A DNA stretch of 9,495 nucleotides from Candidatus Omnitrophota bacterium (GTDB lineage Bacteria; Omnitrophota; Koll11; JAHIPI01): assembly GCA_028718265.1 (NCBI GenBank), contig JAQUMG010000060.1, forward strand, positions 1-9,495. Reading direction: 5' to 3'. This document shows, piece by piece, positions 1 to 6,248 of this stretch. Every line of letters starts with the position of its first letter. Positions within the stretch are counted from its first letter, which is position 1. The notes beneath the pieces were generated by a model. That model saw only the letters and a list, made by a program, of their open reading frames with translations. It made no database searches and was not told where the DNA came from. A program made the translations under genes and the position numbers.

Positions 1-673
1 TGATATGCGACATGTCGAATTTTGAGGGATCGCCGAAGGGCGCCATGCCCATGACTTTGTATTCGCCGTCGCTTGTCCGGAAGCCCAGATACGCCGTTAT
101 CGTAGAATAAAATCTGCCCAAAGAATCCGGGCGGATAAATTCTTTTACCTTTTTTATCCGGCCGCCCTCACCGACAGCAAACAGCGTTGACGCAAATTCC
201 CCCGCCCCGTCTATGCTCATAATGGCACAGTCTTTCATGCCGGACAAATGGTATGCGCTTGAGGCATGAGCCAGATGATGCTCGACGAAATATTTTTTGA
301 CTTTTTTAGGGTCTATGCCGGCGCCGCTGAGTGAGCCATCGAGCTTCTTCATCGCATCCTTGTAAGCCTTGCTTATCTGCGTTACTGCCTTAAATGCCTG
401 CGAAGGCCTCGCCCGCCAGCATCTTTTCACATAAAGCGGCACGCCGCGTAAATGCGCGCTGAATGACCATGGATACGCGACAATATCTATGTCCCCGGGT
501 TTTACATCCGCCTTTTCAAGACAGAACTTTACCGCCTCGACCGCGCATTTATCCTGCGCGTGTTTTTCCCGTATGAATCGCTCTTCGTCTGCGGCTGCCG
601 CAATCCTGCCGTCGATCAAAATAGCCGCCGACGGATCATGCGGAAACGGCGTCCCCACTCCGAGTATTATCAT
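1..673 (-). CDS. Carbamoyltransferase, NodU/CmcH family, N-terminal part (3' end outside window)
   Basis: The 224 visible residues match the N-terminal domain of the O-carbamoyltransferase family (NodU, CmcH, TobZ), which moves a carbamoyl group from carbamoyl phosphate, through a carbamoyl-adenylate, onto a sugar or antibiotic hydroxyl. Visible motifs are an HD-containing start (PHDPSAAILIDGRI, residues 11-24), DEERF (29-33), the metal-binding HHLAHA (132-137), SIDGAGE (153-159), LGRFYSTITAYLGF (185-198) and KVMGMAPFG (206-214). The family is usually about 550-600 residues, so the C-terminal domain lies beyond base 1. The ATG at 673-671 overlaps the TGA of the GT9 gene in an ATGA and has a good Shine-Dalgarno sequence. 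As the last visible gene of a glycan operon it probably carbamoylates a sugar of that glycan; the acceptor cannot be read from sequence. The family call is firm and the substrate unknown. Confidence 0.93.
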   Translation of the reverse strand, partial: MIILGVGTPFPHDPSAAILIDGRIAAAADEERFIREKHAQDKCAVEAVKFCLEKADVKPGDIDIVAYPWSFSAHLRGVPLYVKRCWRARPSQAFKAVTQISKAYKDAMKKLDGSLSGAGIDPKKVKKYFVEHHLAHASSAYHLSGMKDCAIMSIDGAGEFASTLFAVGEGGRIKKVKEFIRPDSLGRFYSTITAYLGFRTSDGEYKVMGMAPFGDPSKFDMSHI

Positions 674-1731
674 GTTAAAACTTTCCTGACTGCGTCCAGA
701 ACCTGAGACGGATCGATTGAATCCAGACACACTATATTTTTACATAGCGGATATTTGAAGCTCCGATAACAAGGCCGGCAGTCTACCGCACCTGTTATTA
801 CAATATGGTCCCGTGAAAGCGGATGCGGCCCGTAAACTTTTTCGTCAACCGGTCCGAATATCGAAACCGTTTTAACTCCCAGCGCAGCGGCCATATGCAG
901 CGGTCCGCCGTCATTCGCGATCAATAGCCTGCATCTTTTTAAAAGCGCGGCGAACCGGCCGAGCGTCAGCTTGCCGCAGGTATTTATAGGAGTATTTTCC
1001 ATCTTATCTGCGACAGATTCGCATAACCCGGATTCTTTTTCACTCCCGAAGATCATAATTTTATAACCATATTCGGACTTTAGTTTATCCGCAACATACG
1101 CAAATTTTTCTTTTGGCCAGTGTTTTCTGAACGCGTCTTTCCCCCAGCTTGCCCCGCCGCCCGGCGCAATGGCTGCCAGGACGTCGGATGCCGCCACGCC
1201 GTTTTCCTTTAAAAACTGCTCTGCCCATTTATCCTCTTCGCTTCCGACAAAAAGTTCCATCTTGCTGCCAGGTTCGAGCGAATCGTCTATAAACTTCAGG
1301 AGTTCATTATAATGCCGGATCATGTGCTTATCGCTGAATCCGCATATTTTTATGGCATCCGTCAGAAAACACCCGCGCCCGTTATAATCAAATCCCGCTC
1401 TTTTTTTTACGCCTGAGAGCCATAGAAGAAAACTGTATCTGTAATCCATGGAAAAATCGAGCGACGCGTCAAACCGTTCCTTTCTGAGCCATTTTATCAT
1501 GTTGAAAATTTTCTTTACACCTTTAGCAGCGGAAACGTTGAAAACTTTTTTTAAATCACCCCTCGAGAACGAGAGTATATCTTTCACGACCGGATTATAT
1601 TTCAATATATCCGCGGTTCTTTCGTTTGACCAGAAATATACCGAGTGCCCTTTTTCTGCCAAAGACCTGATAACAGGCGTTGTAAACAAGACGTCTCCGA
1701 TTCCAAAAGGGTTTACCAACAATATTTTCAT
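670..1731 (-). CDS. Glycosyltransferase family 9 (heptosyltransferase-like)
   Basis: This 353-residue protein is a full-length GT9 enzyme, the GT-B family of ADP-heptose:LPS heptosyltransferases, acting on the cytoplasmic face of the inner membrane. The N-terminus MKILLVNPFGIGDVLFTTP carries the family's G-IGD loop (residues 10-13), which binds the acceptor side. The C-terminal nucleotide-sugar half has APGGGASWGKDAFRKHWP (189-206), NDGGPLHMA (273-281) and IFGPVD (291-296). A four-cysteine segment follows (C318, C321, C330, C335), as in many heptosyltransferases of this type. The ATG at 1731 starts 3 bases after the TAG of the O-antigen ligase-like gene, with a weak GGGAA ribosome site. The TGA overlaps the carbamoyltransferase start. 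Donor specificity cannot be assigned: GT9 members in glycan clusters often do not use heptose. Confidence 0.92.
   Translation of the reverse strand: MKILLVNPFGIGDVLFTTPVIRSLAEKGHSVYFWSNERTADILKYNPVVKDILSFSRGDLKKVFNVSAAKGVKKIFNMIKWLRKERFDASLDFSMDYRYSFLLWLSGVKKRAGFDYNGRGCFLTDAIKICGFSDKHMIRHYNELLKFIDDSLEPGSKMELFVGSEEDKWAEQFLKENGVAASDVLAAIAPGGGASWGKDAFRKHWPKEKFAYVADKLKSEYGYKIMIFGSEKESGLCESVADKMENTPINTCGKLTLGRFAALLKRCRLLIANDGGPLHMAAALGVKTVSIFGPVDEKVYGPHPLSRDHIVITGAVDCRPCYRSFKYPLCKNIVCLDSIDPSQVLDAVRKVLT
681..687 (-). promoter_or_regulatory. Ribosome binding site of the carbamoyltransferase gene
   Basis: On the minus strand this reads AGGAAAG, ending 7 bases before the ATG at 673. It lies inside the end of the upstream GT9 gene. 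It supports this start and suggests both coupling through the ATGA overlap and independent ribosome entry. Confidence 0.65.
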
Positions 1732-1734
1732 AAG

Positions 1735-2952
1735 CTATTCCCGGATATTTTGCACGGCCATGGCAAGCCCCAGAAAATAATAAAACAGTATGGCAAGCTG
1801 CAGTGCGTATAGATTTACTTCAACCAGGCTATGAACTAGATATGCCAGCAAGCCGCCCAGGATCCCTATCTGGGTAATCCGGACCAGGCCTTCGCTTTTC
1901 TTTACCATATTTTTTACGGATGACACAAAAAGGGCGCCGATCATCCATAAAAATGACAAAAGACCGAAAATACCCGTTTCTGCCAATATCTGCATATAGC
2001 AATTATGGGCATAAGATATGCCGCTGAAGGTAAGTCCGGAGGAATATTCTTCGAATATGCTCATAAAAGTATTTATTCCGTGTCCGAAAAACGGACGGTC
2101 CAAAAACATCTTCCAGCACATTTTTATCAGATCCAGCCTGTGAATGGCTGACCAGCCGCGCGCGACATACGAAGCGATGATGTCTTTACCGCCTACGACT
2201 GTCATTAGCCCCATCCCGAAGAGTAAAATAAGCAAAGCACCAAGGAGTACTTTCTTTGCGGTATCGCCCTTATTCCAGACAAGAAAGGTAAAGGCGGGAA
2301 TAATTGCAACCAATGCGCCTTTAGTAAAATTCAGAACAAGACACGCCAGAAGAATAATGCTCAGAAATGCTCCGGATATGCGGAATATTTTTTCTTTTGT
2401 ATTAAAAATCGCCAGTGATACGCAAAGCGGAATAACGGTTATCAGCCATCCGCCCAGCCCGTTTGGAAATTTGAAAGACGCTGTGATTCTGTTAAACGAA
2501 CTCCATATAGGATAATGCCTCAGAAAATCATAGCCGGTAAAATACTGCCATAAACCATCCGCTCCCATCAGAGCGCATGACAGCAAAATTGCCGTTACTA
2601 CGGCCTTGAGATATTTTTTCGTCCTGACCGTATCGATCATTATGATAAAAATCAGAAATTGCTCCATCGCCTTAAGGCCAAACCCGGTTAAACTTGTCAT
2701 AAGAAATTTACTGTTAAACACGGATATCAGCACAAACAACGAATAGACGGATATGGGTATATTTAAAGGCGTATCTGCTACCTTCAGGCTATGCATAATA
2801 ATAATTTTCTTAAACAGCCATAGCACTATTGCCGCTGTTGCCGCTATTTCAACGATACTGATTGAAAACGGCAGCCCGAAGATAAGCACGCATAAACTGA
2901 GCACAATCAGGTTATCTATCCGCTTCACATTTTGTTCAATCAAGCTTCTCAT
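1735..2952 (-). CDS. O-antigen ligase/Wzy-like polytopic membrane protein
   Basis: This 405-residue protein has about ten or eleven hydrophobic segments and the layout of the Wzy_C superfamily (WaaL O-antigen ligases, Wzy polymerases, PglL-type oligosaccharyltransferases), which use undecaprenyl-diphosphate-linked glycans at the periplasmic face. Recognisable parts are DGLWQYFTGYDF (132-143), RITASFKFPNGLGGWL (155-170), a large periplasmic loop with a basic patch (RGWSAIHR, 265-272), RPFFGHGINTF (286-296), AHNCYMQILAETGIFGL (315-331), and a final helix beginning with H374 and E378. LNFTKGALVA (207-216) takes the place of the usual T-SRGA stretch, with Lys where Arg is common. The ATG at 2952 overlaps the TGA of the WecA-like gene in an ATGA, with AAGG 7 bases upstream. 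The family fit is good. Ligase versus polymerase cannot be settled from sequence, and length alone mildly favours ligase. Confidence 0.88.
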   Translation of the reverse strand: MRSLIEQNVKRIDNLIVLSLCVLIFGLPFSISIVEIAATAAIVLWLFKKIIIMHSLKVADTPLNIPISVYSLFVLISVFNSKFLMTSLTGFGLKAMEQFLIFIIMIDTVRTKKYLKAVVTAILLSCALMGADGLWQYFTGYDFLRHYPIWSSFNRITASFKFPNGLGGWLITVIPLCVSLAIFNTKEKIFRISGAFLSIILLACLVLNFTKGALVAIIPAFTFLVWNKGDTAKKVLLGALLILLFGMGLMTVVGGKDIIASYVARGWSAIHRLDLIKMCWKMFLDRPFFGHGINTFMSIFEEYSSGLTFSGISYAHNCYMQILAETGIFGLLSFLWMIGALFVSSVKNMVKKSEGLVRITQIGILGGLLAYLVHSLVEVNLYALQLAILFYYFLGLAMAVQNIRE

Positions 2953-4103
2953 TGTCGTGCCTTATTTTTAGCGCTGGTTATCCGCACTACCCCCAGCCTC
3001 ATACCGAAGAGCAGCATGAGCATAAATGAGGTAATCATTATAATCCAGTCATAGTATTTTCCCAGCACTGACATTCCCAGGGCGGCTAATCCCATAACAA
3101 AACTCAGGCCATAGAGCACTAAAACAGCTCTTTTCTTTTTGAAGCCCAGAACCGCTAATCTGTTCGGAGAGCGGTCCTCTCCTTTTTTCCTGAGTCCTTT
3201 GGCAAATACTACGATCGCCGGTAATACTTTCGTGCCCTTTGAATTGTTCTTGCCGCGCGAACGCATAATGGATTCCATAATAGCTATCGCGAGCCGGTGT
3301 GAAGAATGGTCTTTACCGCCCATTGATACCGGTCGTCCTTCCAGAAGCCGGGTTACCGTAACAAGAGTAACATCAAATATCGGATATCCCAATATCAGAA
3401 TAGGTATTGCCAGAGAGGTGGTAACGCTCGAAGTCGCCCAACTCCCTGCAACCGCGATAGATGCAAGCGTAAAACCTAAAAACATGCTCCCCGTATCGCC
3501 CATGAAGATATCGGCTTTCGGAAAATTGTGTTTCAGGAATCCTATGCAGCTCCCCATAAGAGCAAAAGACACGGCAGCGGTTATCATGTCGCCGCGGATA
3601 AAAGCAAGTACGCCAAAAAAGAACGACGATATTGCGGCAATTCCCGCGGAAAGCCCGTTGATATTATCAATAAGATTGAATGCATTGGTCATGCCTATAA
3701 GCCATAAACAGGTAAAAGCCATGCTGAGAAAAGGTATTTTAATGAAAGAAACGTGCAAACCCATCATAACAGTAATAAAAGCGGCTATAAGCTGCCCTAA
3801 AAGCTTAAGCCGCGGTATAAGCCGGAATTTATCATCTATTATACCGACCAGCATGATCATTGTGCCGCCCACAAGAATACCTATAAACATCTTATCAGTG
3901 TGCGTGGCAAATGAAAGAGCAATTATGAATGAAAAATATATCGCCACACCGCCAAGAAGAGGCGTCGGTTGTGTATGCACTTTTCTACCGCTTGGCCGAT
4001 CAACAAAATGTGCCCTATGCGCAAATCTTGCTATCAGAGGCGTTATAAAATACGAGATTGCCGATGCGATTAAAAATGCTGCGACAACGCTGAATTTCGT
4101 CAT
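2949..4103 (-). CDS. WecA/TagO-like undecaprenyl-phosphate sugar-1-phosphate transferase
   Basis: This 384-residue polytopic protein belongs to the MraY/WecA/TagO family, which transfers a HexNAc-1-phosphate from a UDP-sugar to undecaprenyl phosphate and starts lipid-linked glycan assembly in the inner membrane. Motifs in order are DRPSGRKVHTQPTPLLGG (35-52), the Mg-binding Asp pair D90-D91 in GIIDDKFRL, NAFNLIDNINGLSAG (140-154), FPKADIFMGDTGSMFLGF (194-211), and the cytoplasmic loop GGKDHSSHRL (262-271). Two oddities: the second acidic position of the NLxDxxDG motif is Asn149, and about 41 residues (273-313) rich in Lys and Arg separate HRLA from NRLAVLGF, two blocks that are normally continuous. 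The ATG at 4103 lies 3 bases after the epimerase TAA, with a strong AAAGGAT site. No other initiating transferase is visible in this operon. The family is certain; the sugar is unknown. Confidence 0.94.
   Translation of the reverse strand: MTKFSVVAAFLIASAISYFITPLIARFAHRAHFVDRPSGRKVHTQPTPLLGGVAIYFSFIIALSFATHTDKMFIGILVGGTMIMLVGIIDDKFRLIPRLKLLGQLIAAFITVMMGLHVSFIKIPFLSMAFTCLWLIGMTNAFNLIDNINGLSAGIAAISSFFFGVLAFIRGDMITAAVSFALMGSCIGFLKHNFPKADIFMGDTGSMFLGFTLASIAVAGSWATSSVTTSLAIPILILGYPIFDVTLVTVTRLLEGRPVSMGGKDHSSHRLAIAIMESIMRSRGKNNSKGTKVLPAIVVFAKGLRKKGEDRSPNRLAVLGFKKKRAVLVLYGLSFVMGLAALGMSVLGKYYDWIIMITSFMLMLLFGMRLGVVRITSAKNKARQ
2960..2963 (-). promoter_or_regulatory. Ribosome binding site of the O-antigen ligase-like gene
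   Basis: AAGG on the minus strand ends 7 bases before the ATG at 2952 and lies within the last codons of the WecA-like gene. It is short but well placed, and with the ATGA overlap it supports the chosen start. Confidence 0.45.
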
Positions 4104-4106
4104 AAG

Positions 4107-5075
4107 TTATCCTTTAAAAAACTCGATAGTTTTGACTATTACCTCATCAATGTCGGTTTCCGGCCTGAAGTTTATGGCTTTCTTTATCTTTGTTATGTCG
4201 GGATGACGATGCATCATATCCTCAAAACCTTTTTCGTACGCCTTTTCGTACGGTACGTGTTCTATCCGGGACTTTGACTTAGCGAACCTTTTGACTTTTT
4301 TAGCCAGATTATTTATCGATATGGATTTCGGATTACCCAGATTAAATATCTCCCCGACAGCCTTTTCGCAGTTCATAAGGCCGATAAGCGCTCTCACGAC
4401 ATCTTTGACGTACGTGAAACACCTTGTCTGTGCACCGCTGCCGTAAACCGTTATGGGCCTGCCGGCCAGTGCCTGTTTTATGAATCGGGGTACTACCATG
4501 CCGTATCTGCCCGTCTGGCGCGGCCCGCATGTGTTAAACAGGCGGACGATGACTACCGGCAATTTCTTTTCCTTGAAATATGCCAGCGAAATGAATTCGT
4601 CCAGCTTTTTTGTGCAGGCATAACTCCATCGCGGTATCGTAGACGTTCCAAGTACGCTGTCATCGGTCTCCTTAAACGCCTTTTTGCGGTCCATGTTTTT
4701 TCCGTATGTTTCGGAAGTGGATGTTATAAGTATTTTTTTCTTGCCGAACTTATTGGCAAGCTTAAGGACTATCGCCGTTCCTTCCACGTTGGTCTTTATG
4801 GAATCAAGAGGATTGTCTATTATATATTTGACGCCTACTGCCGCCGCCAGATGATATATAACATCGCATTCCCTTACGAGTTTGCTCATGAGATGCTCGT
4901 CCATGACGCTGCCTATATGGCATTTAAATCGTTTCTTCCCTTTAAGATGTTTGATATTATCCATACTTCCGGTGGATAAATTGTCTATTATGACAACTTC
5001 GTCCTTGCGTTTAAGCAACTCCTCGGCAAGATGAGAACCTACAAATCCCGCGCCGCCAGTTATAAGTGCCTTCAT
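4107..5075 (-). CDS. NAD-dependent nucleotide-sugar epimerase/dehydratase (extended SDR)
   Basis: This 322-residue cytoplasmic enzyme has the full extended-SDR architecture. The Rossmann dinucleotide loop is GGAGFVGS (7-14), D31 in DNLSTG fits NAD rather than NADP, and HLAAAVGV (75-82) is the next cofactor contact. The catalytic set is the Ser/Thr of STSETYG (119-125) plus Y152 and K156 in SYACTKK. RLFNTCGPRQ (178-187) and YGSGAQTRCFTYVKD (211-225) form the nucleotide-sugar pocket. These patterns are shared by UDP-glucose 4-epimerases, UDP-glucuronate decarboxylases and dTDP-glucose dehydratase relatives. SETYG and the Arg-Trp before the Tyr resemble a broad class usually annotated only as epimerase/dehydratase. 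It presumably supplies a modified UDP-sugar to the neighbouring transferases. The ATG at 5075 overlaps the upstream TGA as ATGA and has AAGGAG 5 bases upstream. The fold and NAD use are secure; the exact reaction is not. Confidence 0.92.
   Translation of the reverse strand: MKALITGGAGFVGSHLAEELLKRKDEVVIIDNLSTGSMDNIKHLKGKKRFKCHIGSVMDEHLMSKLVRECDVIYHLAAAVGVKYIIDNPLDSIKTNVEGTAIVLKLANKFGKKKILITSTSETYGKNMDRKKAFKETDDSVLGTSTIPRWSYACTKKLDEFISLAYFKEKKLPVVIVRLFNTCGPRQTGRYGMVVPRFIKQALAGRPITVYGSGAQTRCFTYVKDVVRALIGLMNCEKAVGEIFNLGNPKSISINNLAKKVKRFAKSKSRIEHVPYEKAYEKGFEDMMHRHPDITKIKKAINFRPETDIDEVIVKTIEFFKG
4109..4115 (-). promoter_or_regulatory. Ribosome binding site of the WecA-like gene
   Basis: AAAGGAT on the minus strand lies 5-6 bases before the ATG at 4103 and overlaps the final codons and stop of the epimerase gene. 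It is one of the two strongest Shine-Dalgarno matches in the window and fixes the start. Confidence 0.7.
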
Positions 5076-6247
5076 TTAATCTCCTTTTTCTTTAATTCGC
5101 TGTAGTACAAATTTTCTATTGAACTTATCAATTGTTCCTTGGAATGCCGTTTACATGCAAACTCCCTGCCATATTTTCCAAATCTTTCTCGCTTATCTTT
5201 ATCATTTATCAGGGACGTTACTGCCCGCGCAAATGCTTCTATATCGTTTGAGGGTACAATAAATCCGGATTTTCCATCCTCGACCTCATCGCGTACGCCG
5301 CCTACATCCGTAACTACGACCGGCCTGGCGCTTGCCAGCGCTTCTATTATGGAAACAGGCGTGCCTTCATTAAGCGATGTAAGCGAAACTACATCCATTA
5401 TCCTGTAAAGTGCGTCAATGTCCTTGCGCCAACTGGTAAATATGCAGTCACTATAGATACCGAGGCTTCGCGCCAATCGCACCAGATCGCCCTTAAGTTC
5501 GCCGTCCCCTACAATAACAAATTTAATACGTTTATCGGGATTAAGGCTTTTTATTTCTTTTGCTGCCAAAAAAAACATATTGTGGTTTTTTATTGCCGTC
5601 AGCCTGCCCACAATGCCTAATACCAGGACCTCTTTTGGTATCCCAAGCTCAATTCTCAACGCCGATTCATCTCTTTCAGCGGTAAACTTGTCCAGGTCAA
5701 ATCCCAAAGGAATTGCTATAATCTTCCCGCTATCTTTAATCGAAAGATATCTTTTTATCTCCTCTTTCTGCCCTTCGCTTACGGCGATTATCCTGTCCGT
5801 AACACCTGCCAGCAGCTTTTCGATGGCAAGAAAAAATCTTGTTTTCGCTGCGCTGAAATAACCATGGAAGACATGGCCGTGAAAAGTATGGATTATGACC
5901 GGCACTCCGGCCATTTTGGCGGCGAGCCTGCCGATACTGCCGGCTTTCGCAGTGTGCGTGTGTACTATCATGGGTCGCTCTTTCTGTATAATATTATAAA
6001 TCTTAAGAAAAGCATAGAGATCGTTGAAAAGGTTTATTTCCCGTCCTATTGCCGGAATAACAAGCGGTTTTATCCCGTTCTCTGAGGCAATATAACCCAT
6101 ATCGCCTTCGTTTTTGGACGGAGAACCCGTTAAAAGCACACAGTCAAATTCCTTTTTGGCTAGTTCCGAAGAGAGGAGCGCTGCTTGCCGCGCCGGGCCG
6201 CCTATGTTCATCCTCGTTATTATTCTCAATATCTTGATCTTTCCCAC
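5072..6247 (-). CDS. GT4 glycosyltransferase
   Basis: This 391-residue protein is a GT-B retaining glycosyltransferase of family 4, expected on the cytoplasmic side of the membrane adding a sugar to a lipid-linked acceptor. The N-terminal domain has ITRMNIGGPARQ (10-21), HTHTAKAG (96-103) and TFHGHVFHGYF (121-131), a combination seen in the PglA-like branch that extends undecaprenyl-diphosphate glycans. The donor domain has IPLGFDLDKF (179-188), VGRLTAIKN (213-221), VIVGDGE (244-250) and the EX7E motif E294/E302 in NEGTPVSIIEA, followed by VGGVRDEVEDG (315-325). The start is GTG at 6247-6245, one base after the TAA of the fused GT gene. The next Met is codon 13, inside the conserved N-terminal motif with no room for a ribosome site, so GTG is preferred. 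The only Shine-Dalgarno-like match, GAGGAA at 6261-6266, is rather far (13 bases), so translation probably depends on coupling. Confidence 0.93.
   Translation of the reverse strand: MGKIKILRIITRMNIGGPARQAALLSSELAKKEFDCVLLTGSPSKNEGDMGYIASENGIKPLVIPAIGREINLFNDLYAFLKIYNIIQKERPMIVHTHTAKAGSIGRLAAKMAGVPVIIHTFHGHVFHGYFSAAKTRFFLAIEKLLAGVTDRIIAVSEGQKEEIKRYLSIKDSGKIIAIPLGFDLDKFTAERDESALRIELGIPKEVLVLGIVGRLTAIKNHNMFFLAAKEIKSLNPDKRIKFVIVGDGELKGDLVRLARSLGIYSDCIFTSWRKDIDALYRIMDVVSLTSLNEGTPVSIIEALASARPVVVTDVGGVRDEVEDGKSGFIVPSNDIEAFARAVTSLINDKDKRERFGKYGREFACKRHSKEQLISSIENLYYSELKKKEIK
5081..5086 (-). promoter_or_regulatory. Ribosome binding site of the epimerase gene
   Basis: AAGGAG on the minus strand sits 5 bases before the ATG at 5075, inside the last codons of the upstream GT4 gene. 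It is the best Shine-Dalgarno match seen in the window and implies efficient re-initiation or fresh initiation at this junction. Confidence 0.75.
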
Positions 6248-6248
6248 G

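Noticed and set aside
489..689. A 66-codon plus-strand open frame opposite the carbamoyltransferase start.
   Set aside because: It is antisense to strongly conserved carbamoyltransferase codons and to the GT9 gene end, with no family resemblance.
1400..1409. T-runs (for example here and near 4734-4741) as possible plus-strand terminators.
   Set aside because: They encode lysine-rich stretches of minus-strand genes, lack a preceding GC-rich hairpin that I can see, and no plus-strand gene ends nearby.
3139..4206. A 355-codon open frame on the plus strand opposite the WecA-like gene.
   Set aside because: It lies wholly antisense to a gene with full family motifs, its translation shows no recognisable domain, and it crosses into the epimerase gene. 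It is a by-product of the codon pattern on the other strand.
4229..4256. Short direct repeat of TTTTCGTACG-like units in the epimerase gene.
   Set aside because: It encodes the tandem YEKAYEK of a segment where related epimerases have a similar Tyr/Glu-rich stretch, so it is coding sequence and not a regulatory or mobile repeat.
4342..4530. A 62-codon minus-strand open frame inside the epimerase gene in another frame.
   Set aside because: It overlaps conserved epimerase motifs, has no ribosome site of note and its composition is not protein-like.
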